Positions 25,901 through 39,800 of a stretch of 64,000 bases of DNA are shown here, piece by piece (positions within the stretch are counted from its first letter, which is position 1; each line of letters starts with the position of its first letter). The translations under genes were made by a program, and so were the position numbers. The stretch spans positions 6,579,501 to 6,643,500 of the forward strand of contig JAQPZY010001664.1 in assembly GCA_029931535.1 (NCBI GenBank). Reading direction: 5' to 3'. The DNA is from Margaritifera margaritifera (lineage: Eukaryota; Mollusca; Bivalvia; Unionida; Margaritiferidae). The notes beneath the pieces are model-generated. The model was not told the origin of the DNA, did no database searches, and was given only the letters and a program-made list of their open reading frames with translations.

Positions 25901-28900
25901 AAATGTCCTTTTTCTTTTTTTTAACAAAACCACAAAAATTGAGTCCCACAAAAATAAATGATACAACAGTAATCACACTGTACATGTATATTAATGAATG
26001 AAAACCAAGATTACTTGACCAGATTCATCCTGTTTCTTTCAATCCACAAGAAAATGCAAGCATACTGAAAACAAGAGGCACAAGTGAGCCTGAGATTGCT
26101 CACCTGGCTGACATATGTCCCATAGCCAAATCCAAGAGTGGTTGAGCATGTGTCCGATACCGAAAGGCCCCTATGCCAAGATGCTTTGTGTCAAAGTTTG
26201 TCAAAATTTGTTCAGCAGTTATTTTAAATAAATTTGTGTAAATATTGTTAAACATTTAGTGGTGGATTGGCATCATTTGTACTAAACTGAAAGCCCTCTA
26301 TGCCAGGATGCTTTCTATCTAATTTGATCAAATTCAGTTGAGTGGTTCTTGAAAAGAAGTCATTTTAATGTTTTTTCTATTTTTAGTAATGGTGGCCATA
26401 TTTGATGGTGGATCAGCATCATTTGCACAAATATGAAAGGTTTTCATGCAAGAATGTTTTCTGTCATGTTTGGTCTAATTCTATACAACAGTTTTGGAGA
26501 AGAAGTCATTTCAAGGTTTTCCTAATTTTAGTAATGGTGGCTATATTTGATGGTGGATCGGCATCATTTGTATAAATTTGAAAGATCTTCATACCAGGAT
26601 GTTTTCTGTCAAGTTTGGTCAAATTCTGCTTACCAGTTTTTAAGAAAAAGACATTTAAAAGTTTTTCTATTTTTAGTAACTGTGGACATATTTGATGGTA
26701 GATCAGTATCATCTGGTTTATCAAGTTTTTCTATCTTTGCAAATCAGCATCATTTGTCCAATACTGAAAGGTTCCAATGCCACAACACTTTATGTCAAAG
26801 TTGGTCAAATTCTGTTCAGCAGTCTTTGAGCTAAAGTTGTGTAAATATTTTTCTACTCTTTGTGGTAGATTGGCATCACTTGCACAAATCTGAAAGCCCT
26901 ATATGCCAATATGCTTTCTCAGAGATTTTTCTGATCCTGTTTTGAGGCCCCATTCCCAATACTAAAAATTGTCAATTTTAGAAAGTTTTAGTGTAAAATA
27001 AATCAGAACTTTTAAAAAAATCTGATGCAATTGCCTAGACAATACACCTCATATAAAATTGTAACCATTAAAAAAATTTCACAATTTAACCTTTTTACAC
27101 ATAAAATTTCCCAATTCCATGTACACCCGGTCCCCATTCTGAAAATGGTAGAAAAATCTCCATTTTTATAAAAGGGTTTGGTCAAATTCTACTGACCAGT
27201 TTTTCAGAAGTCATTTATGTTTTTCTATTGGTATCAACAGTGTCCATATTTGGTGGCAAATTGGCATCATCTGTACAAAACTGAAAGGATACTTTCTGTC
27301 AAATTCGGTCAAATTCTAAAGAGCGGTTTTTGTGAAGAAGTTATATAAAGGGTTTTCTATTTTTTTAAATGGTGGCCATATCAGCATCAGATATACAAAA
27401 TTGATAGCCCTCTAAGCCAAGATGCTTTCCGTCAAATTTGGTCAAATTCAGTTCAGCGATTTTTGAGAAGATATCATTGAAAGGTTTTTCTATTTTTAGT
27501 AATAGTGGCCATATCTGATGATGGATTGGCACCATTTGTAAAAATATGAAAGGTCTTCATACCAAGATGCGTTCTATCAAGATTGGTCAAATTCTATTAG
27601 ATGATTGGTGCACTTTTAATAAAAGCAGCCATACTTGACAGTGGATCCACATAATTTGTATAAATTGTAAAGGTCTACATGCCATGATGCTTTCTGTTAT
27701 GTGGTTTTTGAGGTCTGCTATTTTTAAAAACAGCAGCCATATTTGATGGTGGACCTGCATCTTATGTACAAACATGAAAGGTCTTCATGCCAGGATGCTT
27801 TCTATTAAGTTTTCATCAAATTATATTCAGTGGTTTTGAGCAGAACTCATTTAAAGGTTTTTTCTTTAGTAACAGCAGCCATATTTGACTGCAGATTGGC
27901 ACCATTGGTATAATGTTAAAGGTCTTCATGTCAGGATGCTTTCTGTCAAGTTTCATCAAATTCTATTCACCAGTTTTTGGAGAAGAAGTTATTTAAAGAT
28001 TTTTCTATATTTAGTAAAATTGGCCAAATTTGATTGTGGATCAAACACCATTTGTACAAATCTGAAAGGCTTCATGCGAGAATGCTTTCCATAAAACATG
28101 ATCAAATTCTATTAAACAGTTTTGAAGAAGACAATTCAAGGTTTTTCTATTTTTAGCAACAGCAGCCATATGTGATGGTGGATCAGCATCATTTGTATAA
28201 ACCTGAAATGTTTTTATGCCAGGGTGGTTTCTGTCAAGTGTGGTCAAATTATATGAAGCAGTTTTGGAAAAGTCATTAAAGGTTTTTCTATTTTAGTAAC
28301 AGTGGCTTTTCTATTTTAGTAACAGCAAATATCTAATAACAGATCAGCATCATTTGTATAAACTGAAAGACTTTCCTGCAAGGATGCTTTCTGTCAAATT
28401 TGATCAAATTCTGCTAAATGGTTTTTGAGAAGAAGTCATTTAAAGTGTTTTTACTATTTTTAGAAATGGTGGTCATATTTGATGGCTAATTGGCATCACT
28501 TGTACAGGATGCTCTTTGCCTAAATTTGGTCAAAACTGGTGTGGTGGTTTTTGTAAAGTTTAAAAATAGAAATTGTTGATGGATGTGCAATGAATGCAGG
28601 ACCAAACCATAAGCTCACTTGGCCTTATGGCCAGGTGAGTTAAAAATGTGAGTGTCCAGTGCATTGAAAACTAGTGACCAAATTTTAGACACTGAGGATC
28701 CAGAACTAGAAAGTGAAGGTCCTGGAAGCAGGGAGTTTCAACACTGATAGCTCTGCTGAATATATTTTTAGTGACTATAAATTGAAGCATTAAAGCAGTA
28801 TTACATGTAGTATAAATCTGTTTTTGAATATACCATACAAATTTTTAAGTCTACTGCAAATATTAACTTTCTTAAAGTAAGAAGAAAAGAAATCAATCAG

Positions 28901-30806
28901 AGACATAACTCACAAATAATTAAGATGTCTTGTTATGTATATATAATCTATAATGAGTGCCTAAACTTTTGGTCTATGACTGTACTTTACAATATTGTCA
29001 AATAGTAAGTTGCACTTTAAGTTTGGTTAAGATGTCAACAAGGTATTTACTGACCTCTGAGTTCAAGGTCAGAGTTGTTGACAATTATTCACAACTATAT
29101 ACAGCAATTTGAAGGATTTTCAACTCGAATGATGAATTTTGTATTGCATTGTGGGTCATTAGATGACACATGTCTTGTTGTTAAATAGGCCATTTGCAAA
29201 GAGTATACAAGAACTTGATGAACACATTATAATCATTCCAATTTTAAATCTTGTGGTAAAAACATTCCTTTTTTTATCATCAGTCTGTTAGGAATCATCA
29301 GACTGTTTGGAATCATAGTTGTGCTGTAGACATAATTTGAAGGGAATTATTTATTTGAACAGTCATTGAAATTACTATAAAGCGCTCATTAACCTTTGGA
29401 TTTAAATATATGACTTTTGGATATTTGTGGGCATTCTCAAAGATATTCTGGATTATATCGTTGTGGTACATCATGACAACCTGTGGATTTAAATATATGA
29501 CTTTTGTGGACATTCTCAATGATAATCTGGATTACATTATTGGGGTACATCAGTACATTCAAGACAATTGTTGTGGTACATCAAGACATTCAAGACTATT
29601 GTTGTGGTACATTAGGACATTCAAGACAACCCATTCACGTGGAACATTCATTCACTCGGAACATTCATTCATTCGGAACATTCTATAATTTCTGACTTGT
29701 GTTTAGGACATTTAAGATTATTTGGAATTTACTTCACAAATTGTACTGTCTTTTGAATTTTCATTTTTAATTATAGAGAAATAAATTGTCTGATGATTTT
29801 ACATACATTGTTGGTTTCACTTTCTTTCTGTTACATTATTTTAAGACGTAGAGTCGTAACAGTCTGAATACAAGTACATACAAATTGTCTTTAAATTTTA
29901 ATGTTAGTCGACATAACACTTTGTGTTTTAAAAACAGCACCTTAAAAAACAATTTAACTTAGTTTGAATGTCACAGTACATGTACATATCAAAAGCAATT
30001 GTTCAAAATACCTTTGTGTATTTCAGTGGTCCTGCAACAAGATACAGCCGTTCCATGGAAATTACCCATGGTTCACTCCGCAATCTCCTCAATGGAATCT
30101 GGAGAGTTATCTTCCCAATGAATCCTGAAAAAATTATAAAAGATTAGCCACAGGTTTCACATTTTGATGCACTACAACAAAATGAATACAAGGCTAACAA
30201 TTCTATTTGAGAAATGTAATTGACAGAAGACAGTATGTACTCACATATAAGCCAAGTCCAACTACAGTTGAACTTGACTTATAAGCAAGTATATATGTTA
30301 CCTATCAATAAATGTTTCATTATACATACAGTGCTCCTTCTTTAAAATGCCCATCATTATAATACAATTCCTCAATATGGTCCCCAAATAAAATGAGGAA
30401 CTGGAAGGGAGAGAACACAGTGCTTCCTCATGGTGAGATCTGAGCAAAGGAGATCGCAAAAGAGCTTCTCTTGTTACCAAATCTAAATTTGAGAAGCAGT
30501 TAGGGTGTTCGTCATCATATGGTGCACTGAGCTGTTAACTACTTTGGCTATCCAACACACTGATTTCCATGTGTGCTCACTCCCTGCCTTCTCAGCTATA
30601 TAAAAGATAGCTAGAGATGCTAAGACCAGCAGGGACGAAGTCAACACAATGTTCCTCACTAACTTGGACACGGCATGAAACACCTGCCTGTCCACTTTAA
30701 AGCAGGGGTCAAGCTAGACTTGAATTTTAGGAAGAAGTGACTTCTTTTGAACAGAAAAGGGAGAAGGGAGAGATGAACAGGGAGAAGTGAGAGTAAAGCA
30801 AGAAAC

Positions 30807-30887
<81 letters not shown>

Positions 30888-33800
30888 TATATATATACAC
30901 ACACACACATACATACATATAGTGTGTGGGTGCTTTGGTTCTCTTATTTGAACTGTGTTCTCTATTTCTCAATATGCATATTTGCATTTAACATTGGTTT
31001 TAAGCAATACTTTGTCTTCAAGTAGAAAATCCTCTGTGTTGTATGTATAGTATAAGCATATTTTGTAAGTGTATGAATGTATCATATTCATATGCAGTGA
31101 ATTCATACTTGAAAGAGTATATGCTTGGATGGAGAGATATTATGCAATGTATTTTGGCCATACGACTTCAAAAGAGCATAGCAGAAACATACATTAATTT
31201 TAACTGACTGGAGTACCTAGATTACAGTACATGTATTGTAATTACAAATAGGTAAAAATGCTTAATCAATTACCACTAAAACAAGATTTTGGGTTTTTTT
31301 AGTTTCTAAAACTTCAGTAGAAAATGGCAGTCGAAAACAATTCTGAACTAGTTCGAAACAACTACTATAACATGCACATGAGACTACGTGCACAGGTGTC
31401 TTCACACCATAGTGTTCATCCATTCAAACCACAGCGGTCACTGATGTTACGGATAAGTAACCTGAACTTTACAACTACATGGTTAGGGAGTTGATTCAAA
31501 ATTAAATGTGAATCTTTTGGACTGTCAAATTTTGGTGAAGTTTTTGAAAAGTTGAAAATTAAATTGATTGTTCTAGTGGCAGTTGATTCAGTATTTTTAC
31601 ACATTTGTAATTACAATGCTGTAATCTTGGTACTCCTATCAGTTAGAATTAATTACAATATATAGTTTCTAATATGCTCATGTGAAGTCATATGGCCAAA
31701 ATACATGGTGCAGAACCAAGAGAGGCACAAAAACCTTAAAGGATTGACCATTAAATAACATAACTTTGATGTTGAATTTCATTGTTGCTGATAAAACATA
31801 ACCTTAGCTATTCATCAACTATGAACTGAAGTATTAAATTTGATATATGAATTAACTAGATCCTTCTTTCCGACTGAATCGACACAGCAAAAAACAAATA
31901 TGGTCACATGCATGCAACGTGGGTGCATCAATTTTTAGAAACAGTGATTTTCTTAATATGACCACTCACATTTTCTAGCTTCAGTACAACAATCCTCTAA
32001 TAGGATTGCAAATTTATGCTTTTAATATTTGTCTACTTACTTGTAATAATGTTGTGCATTGGTATTATTTACTTTGATGCTTTTTTCATATTTTCACAAA
32101 AATGAAAACAACCTTGACCTTGCCGCACTTCTTGAATTCCATAACATAGCACTGTCCCATATGTTTCTGACCTAAATTTTTAGATTTTTTGGCTAAATCT
32201 TCCATCACATAATATTTAGACTTTGCTTTCAACAAATTGTATACTTTCATTAATGTATGTGCCCAATGAATTACGAAAACAGACAATTTAATGAAGAGGT
32301 ACTTCCTAGATGCAGCAATGTCTGCCATTATTAACCCATGGCAGGTTCACTTATGGTTCAAACTGATTTTATGAAGAAAATAACACCATCACAGCAGTTA
32401 AAATCTTCAACAAAAACCAAATTAGAAAGTGCTTTCACCGATTCTATTCTTAAAACACAAATTGTTGTTTACATATTCATGTTTTCAGTTTCAAAAAACA
32501 AGTTGGTATGTTTTCAAAATGATAACTTGCAGAAATTGGGCAGTGATAACAAATAATAACTTGCTGGTGAAAGGTAATGGTCAGTCAGCTATTAAAATAC
32601 ATGCCTGTGAATGCAAAAGTTTGTTTTGTCTGCACAATTGATATCAATACCTGCTAAGGGCTAAGGTTACATGCAATATATTTTGCCTGTGGGCTTACCA
32701 CACTGTAACTACTTCGCTGGGTCAAGGGAGCATTTCAAAAGCCATAAACTAGTGTCACTCAGTTAACATAAAAAAATCACATGGCGAAGTCATTTTTGCT
32801 TTCCTAACCCTTTCAACATTAAGTAACTACCAGAGAAAGACTACCATTCAACATTGAGTAACTTTCAAGATGTTTAATAAATGTAGGCAACATATTTTCA
32901 ATGACTTATAAACATTTTATTTCTTGTGATAGGAATACATCATATTTGGTACCATTGTAAAGAAGACAAATTCAGCTCCCTGAAAATATGCTCATAAACA
33001 AGTTCAGTCTTGCACAGGTGATTATACAGGTAAATCATAAGGTAAATTAAAGGTAAATTTCATTGTATTCAATAAAAAATGGTAAATATAGTGTTTAAAG
33101 AGTAATATGTGGTCTGTTTTTGATCCATTGTGATGTTCTTACAAATCATGGCTTGAATAAATGCTATGTTATCTTGAATTTCAGGGAAGGTCACATGTGG
33201 GTAACGTTATTCTCCAAGCATTAAAAAACTGAGATATACAAGGTTTTATGTTCTTTTTTATGGAAATAAATATGAACAAAAGCATGTGCTTTGACTTTGA
33301 TTGCACCAGATTAATTTACAAAAGTCCAAGACAGTTTTTAGGCAAGCACATCATTTACCTGTATCATCACTGAAATGCAGGTAGCGTTTTACCTGGACAA
33401 ACCTGTCACATGACTTTTCTCCAAATTTGGATTCAACTAGCCAGAATTTCTCACTTTTAGACAAATACAGCTCATCTGTTAAAAATCATAACTTCCATCA
33501 ATATATAAAGGCTATAAAAACTGCTTTATTTCAGATAATGTGACATCAGTCCAAGCACCTTTGTGTTGACTTGGGTCTCTTGCTTCAGGTGTGCATTCAT
33601 ATTTTGTAAATTTTGCTATTTTCGAAAATACATGGTCACTAGATCCACCAAATGCCTCTGTTGGGCACACGCATTCGGAAAATGTGTGAATATTATGATC
33701 CAATTGAGATATAGTCCGTTGACGAAATTCTGGTGTAGTACACATTGGCAAGTTCAAAAGACTTGAAATTACTTATTGTCATCCTTACTGCCAACAATAT

Positions 33801-36800
33801 CCCTCCATTCTTGTTGTAAATGTTCCCTCTCTTCTTCATGTATATTTTCAAGATCAGAATTCCCATATTTTCAATTATTTCATCCCGAAAAAATTCCAAC
33901 TCATCATCAGAAAAGTCCGCCATTTTGAATGCACTGAGGTGACTTCAAAGATCTATATTTATAGATCGGAAAACCGCCCTTTCTTGTTAACAACCTACCT
34001 TAAAGTCCGAAGGTATCCAATGTGCAAATGAATCATACTGCGATTATTTACTTATGGGGTAACCCCAAAACTGACCAATCAGAGAATATCATCACCAAAA
34101 TGTGACATGTACATGAGACCAGAATACTGGTCTGCAGTGTTGAGTGGGAGTTATTGTTTCTGGACTGCTTTACCAGTCTGCAGTGTTGAAAGGGCTAATA
34201 GAAGAAGGCAAAGTTTAAATTTTTTCAGCAACTTAGTTGCCCACTTTGCCTGGGAGCATGACCCCTGTTATAGCACAAAGGGGCAGACATGTTGATGGTA
34301 GTTATGTCCTTATTGAGACTCTACACCTCCAAATGGTATGCATCTGTGTGTGACCTGTACCAGTGTGGTGAGAAAGTCATAGGCAAATATGACTCCAAGA
34401 AAAGAAGGCCTCTGAATTACCAGGGTCTCAAATCTCATCTGAGCAAAGGCCAGTAATTTCAGCAATCATGGTCTTTATCAATGTCTACAAAGGCTTTTAC
34501 TTTATATGCCATATTAACTGCCACTGGAAGAGGGCATTCCTCAACAGAGGGGTTGTCCTCCTCCTGCCCACCTTGAGTATACAGGTATAGCATGCCACAT
34601 GGCTGGGATGATGCTCTGTCATCACCATGTTTGGCATGGCACCTACCTATAAGGTATGCTAGCTAGCAAAGCCAGTCCCACCATATCCAAAATGGATCAG
34701 GGTCTGGCTGGTGAATGCCTGTCTAGGATGGCTGGTCGGGCCAGAATAGACTGGTGGACAGGCAGCATGAAAAGTGCAGCCAGTCCATCATTACATGTTG
34801 GCAAGATGTATGGGTTAGGGTGGTCTGAAAGACATAACATGATGTCACTGTCAGCACTGTTGACTGGCGTGCAGTTAGGCAGTCTGATGAGGGGATCTTA
34901 CTTGCCAAACCTGTACCTGGCTTGACCAAATGGTTGGACCAACGGGTAGGCAGCCCCAAATGGCATCTGGTTATGGACTTTTGGACCAAGCTGGCAGTTA
35001 AAGTCAAACTGAATTTCCACATGTCTGGTCTCACTGGCGCTAAAGCCATGCATAGGCTGGGAAGTACTTATGCCTAGTGGGTTGCCAAAGGGGAGCAAAA
35101 GCTTTCCCCATATTCTCTAAATTGCCAATTTACATGCAAGACAAAAACCTGGCAAAGTCCAGTGGTCATTGAGAGAAGAAGTTAGGGCAAGTCTGAATTC
35201 CAGTAAATTCCTTTCCATTCTTGCTGATGGAAGTCTTGATACTACCATATTTGAGCAAGAAATAGTGCATACAAGATAATAGAACAATGGAAAACTGAAA
35301 ATCTGTGATAATGTAAAAAATGTATAATATCAATCTATGTTCTTGAAAAATTAAATTCTTTGAAGAAATAAATAAGCTGTACATTATTTCATTTGTTCTT
35401 TCTATGGATTAAAGTGCATACATCTCATCAAATCTTGCCAGTGATTTAAATTTTGAGAAAAGTTAAAAGGCTTGTGGGACAAGTGAAGTTTCTGAAACCA
35501 CTTGTCCTGGACAAGTGGATGTAAAAATTTGCTCAGCCATTAATAAGAAATAATATTAGCAAAATAATTCTTATTACCAACACTGCTTGCAGAATGAAAG
35601 CATCTACAACTGGCTTATTCTTGATTTCATTAATGTAAACCACATGCTCCTACAACTATGATTTAATATGTACTTATGATCGATTTGACAACTTAACACT
35701 TGTCAAGCCTTATATTCAAAATACAAACAAAAGACCAAAATCATTCAAAATAAAAAAGTAGGTCATAGGGACATAATTATTGTATAGTGGCCTATAACGA
35801 TTCCAGATACTTCCATGTATAAAGTTTAATGACCAGAGCATAAAGTCATACTGATAAAGTGTTAAACAGAAGCATACTTCAAAAAATTTAATCATGTCCT
35901 AGTTTTTGATTATGCCCCAGACACTACTCCCAAGGCAAAGTATCAAAGATTCCCTTAAACATTATTACAATTGATAAGAAAACAAATTTTAAGTAAATTA
36001 TGTTTCTCCAAGAATACTTACCCAATCACATTATCGTTAGGGATATAAGCCTGCTACCTCCCAAATTCAGCCCTACTAAAAAGATGAAAATTCGTCTTTT
36101 CTGTTTATCTCATATAGACAATGGACAAATAACCCTTGTCCATTACCTCCCGTTGCTGCCACCAGGTGTCACTAGTTTTTAAGCTTAGCAAAAGGGTTTG
36201 TACATAATGTGATTGGGTAAGTATTCTTGGAGAAACAAAATTTACCTAAACATCTGCTATCTCCTTCAAATATGTTCCCCAATGACATTAACATTAGGAA
36301 AACAGGTAATAGGAGGAGGAAATGCTGACCAAGGAAACTGAAATTTTAAATTAATTTAGAGGAAAAGTAATGGAAGAAGTAAAGTTTTTAGTTTAGACAA
36401 ATTAAAAAGTAGTTATAAAAAAAACAAAAAGTTATTTTAAGAACTAAATAGATATGTCTGACAGAACTGTCAACATATAATTATCTGCTCCAACCTCAGG
36501 TGGAGCAGCAGTAGCTCAGTGGTTAGCGTGCCGGACCCACGACCCAAAGGGTGCGGGTTCGAATCCTACCATCGGACCAGCCTAGGTCAGCTACCATGGT
36601 GTGTCCTTGGGCAAGGCACTTTACTCCAATTGCCTCAGCACTAAATAACCTACTTGTATTACTGTGCCGTAAAGCACCAAACCAAACCAACCTCAGGCCA
36701 TCCAGTGAAATTCATTATTTGATGTTTTCTAAAACATCTCTCTGCATGGTGCCTACCCTCTTAATCACTGATAAATTTAAGGACCTTTATCATTTTCTTT

Positions 36801-39800
36801 TGATGGTAGTTTACACTGATAAAGCCTTAGGTTACCAAAAATTCTACTTTCTGACGCGTGTCAGTCAAAATTCAAACATGAAGCTCGAAAAAGTGAAATA
36901 ATATGCATTCATAGCCAAATCAAAAGCAAATTATTACTCTCTGGAGGTTTCAAGGCTGATTTCCAGCAAAGGTAAAAAAATTTACTTCATAGTTCACCCT
37001 GTAAAAGTAACAAGAGAATACCTGTACCTCAATACCTGCCACCCATTTTCAGTAGTAACCTATTTTTGAGGCTACTGTCTTTTGCAAAAAGAAATGCAAC
37101 TACAAATGTTTTTACTTTTATCACACATGGTAATGAGTATTTCCTTTGTTCTTATACTGTCTGGCTCAATGGCTTAGTAATACAGCTGTTCTAAGCAACT
37201 GTTTTAAACAATCTAAATTATGACTGCTTTACACTCACCCCTCTCTTTCTTCCCACTACTTCACCCTATTCTGGCAGGGAGGAGAAGTCACTTAGTCCAA
37301 AACTTTTCATCCTGCATGGACCCAGGAATTCCTGGATTTTTCTTTAAATAACATTTGATTACAGAGGTCAAATGTCAGGATTCAGAGTTTCTTTAAAATT
37401 TAACCCAGTACAAAATACAAAACTTTGGAGTGCAACCTTAATGACCCTTCAGGGCACTGTTAGCTTTAATAATTGGGCTTTTTTCCTGTTTGTGTAAACT
37501 CATTTCTTTGTATAATAAAAAAGTACCAAATGTCCCATGTTTTGATGATAATCATTTTTCTTACATGACATAATATTTACCCAATGGATTTTATGATTTG
37601 TCAAAATTTGGATAATTTTACACTGAAAAGTCTATGTCAATAATAGATCTTTGTTTTATAGTCTGTGAGAGAAACCTGTCACATTTAAAGATGGCAACTA
37701 ATGTAGGAACCAGCAGTCTCACAATCACAGAAGGATTCTGCTGTGAATTAAACTGCATGTGCATACATGCCATAACATGATGTGTCACACTAAAAAACAC
37801 CATTTCAGACTCCCAAACCCCCCAACACAGTCGTGTTTCGAAAAACACGATTTTCATCAATCTTAGCAAAAAAAAGAATTTTCAAAAAAAAAAAAAAAAA
37901 AATTTCTTGGTCACCATGATATATGCCCATGATTGGTATGTATAAATAGTAAACAGTCCTGCTCAGAGTTCATGTAAAACTATCCTTGGGGCAGTTTATA
38001 CAGCTGTTTTAGAGGCAATTAAAAGGCAAGGCGGTCAGATATAAACAGCCACCTTTCAAAGATTAACTTCTTTGGCTCACAATAGCTAGGGTGATGTGTC
38101 ATGTCTAATCCTTTGATCACTGCTGAGGGAGAACCCATTAGGCTAATTTGCATAGGTAAAGTACACTAAATGGAACAACCCAATTTCTCTGAAGTTAAGT
38201 ACATCAAATATATGCATGTTGAACAACGAATGTTATTACACATCACTGACTGCATTGAATGAGAATGTTGAAGCCATCTTTATTAAAGTTTGTGATCAGC
38301 GGCAATGTTTCTTTGAAGTCGGATTTTTACTCCATATATAAAATGAAAAACATGATTATTTCAGTAGGTTGAACAACCACATCATTCAACCTCTAATGCA
38401 GTGTTGCACCTGGGATCCCAAGATCAGGAGACACTGTGTGTGTCCCTCACCCTCCAGATTTGGGGGACACACAACATTCTAAAGGAACAAAGGAAATTTG
38501 TAGTACATAATGCACTAGAAGTGCTAACAAAATGAGATAATCTTATTTGCTTTGACAGTTTTGCCACCTTAACTTTCTCATATTTTCCTTGGACATTTAC
38601 ATTATTGCCATAAACCTTTTATTATGTGATTAAGTAACTCATGAAACATTAACATGTTTGAATATTATTTAACCTGAAATTAACTGTACCATGGAAATTT
38701 CCATTCCGGATCTTGCTCTCGTTTAACTTTGGGGGCACTCTACAGATAATACTTGCTTCTGAGAAAGTGACAGGTGTAAGATGAAGTATTTTGCATTTGC
38801 AACATGCACAATGGAGAGAATGTTGGCATATCTCTATGTTACTTTCATGTACTGTGGCTGAATTTCTTTACATATTGTACTTGTGGAAACTGGACATGAT
38901 CTAAGCACACAGCAGACAAAATGGCCGCTCCAAAGTACTCAAAAAATCAGCCTGAATTAGTCAAAAGTGCACTATTTTCAGCAGTTATTAAAATAGGGAA
39001 ACTAATTTTGCCAGAGCAGACAATACCAGCCTCTGAAAGTACTATGAATGAATTAAAAAATATCCAAAAAGTAAAAAAAGTTATCGGCTCTTTTTTTTAT
39101 ATTTATCTTTGAAGTCCCAGGAAGTGAAAATGACCAAGCGGAGCTAGCAGTTTTTTGAGAGGTGCACATCATATGTAAGACCAAGCTGTGTACTCTATAA
39201 TCCAAATTTCACCCATCAATCATACACCAAAATAAAGGGAATTCAAAGTTCTTTTAACAATACCTAAGATATACAAGGTCATTTTTAAATAGCCAGGACA
39301 GCCAGTGAGGAAAACCTGGGTAATTCTTTATCTTTAAAAATCAAACCCTATGCAAAGTACAAAACTGGAGAGTGCCACCTTTAGTGTTCACTCAATATCT
39401 ACTAGCATTTATTATAATAAATACCCATGTTTTCTTAATTACTTTTCTTTTAAAAGTATATAATCATTAATCAAATGACAAATTGTGTATTTGCATAAAT
39501 TAGTACCTTTTTTCTTTAATTCAGCCAAATAATAAATTAAATCTTCACTGCCATAGGTGCGACCTTAACCTACAAAATACATTACAATATTGGCAGTCAG
39601 ACTTTAGCAACTCAGCCGACTACCACAAACCTTTAATGTTTTCATTGCCAAATTCATTGTTTTGAAATGGATATTCATTGCCATCTTACAGGTTTTTATC
39701 ACTTTTAGCAACTCTGGCCATTGCTAGCGCCAACACAGACGTGGATGCACATCCACGAAGGAAAAGTGTAGGCATATTTGTGAACACAAATGACACTTGC

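Larger units (their letters stand above)
19723..30011. other. VPS13D intron (10.3 kb)
   Basis: Contains a Tigger-like element (19789-20863), pogo DDE fragments (21644-22192 and 25380-25560), four copies of a short dispersed repeat (21225-25965), solo LTRs 2 and 3 (22247-23162 and 28931-29861) and the large repeat array (26086-28646). The rest is AT-rich with nothing recognised. Confidence 0.6.

Noticed and set aside
26506..28247. Several short frames with repeated [14 protein letters not shown] peptides
   Set aside because: They recur at the period of the 140-bp repeat array and are shadows of it.
26086..28646. CRISPR array
   Set aside because: Units are long, diverged and contiguous without unique spacers, and the DNA is animal.
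34656..35049. Overlapping frames on both strands in the GC-shifted island as genes
   Set aside because: No motif, no splice structure and no preferred strand; kept only as a composition anomaly.
36501..36580. Functional tRNA gene
   Set aside because: Box A and box B are present, but the anticodon arm is irregular, a SINE core and tail follow, and a target duplication flanks the unit.
36551..36901. 116-residue frame starting [11 protein letters not shown]
   Set aside because: It starts within the tRNA-like head of the SINE and runs out of its tail; not a gene.
38921..39112. 63-residue frame [12 protein letters not shown]... as a host gene
   Set aside because: It sits inside the 647-bp transposon insert, lacks splice context and shows no known family motif.
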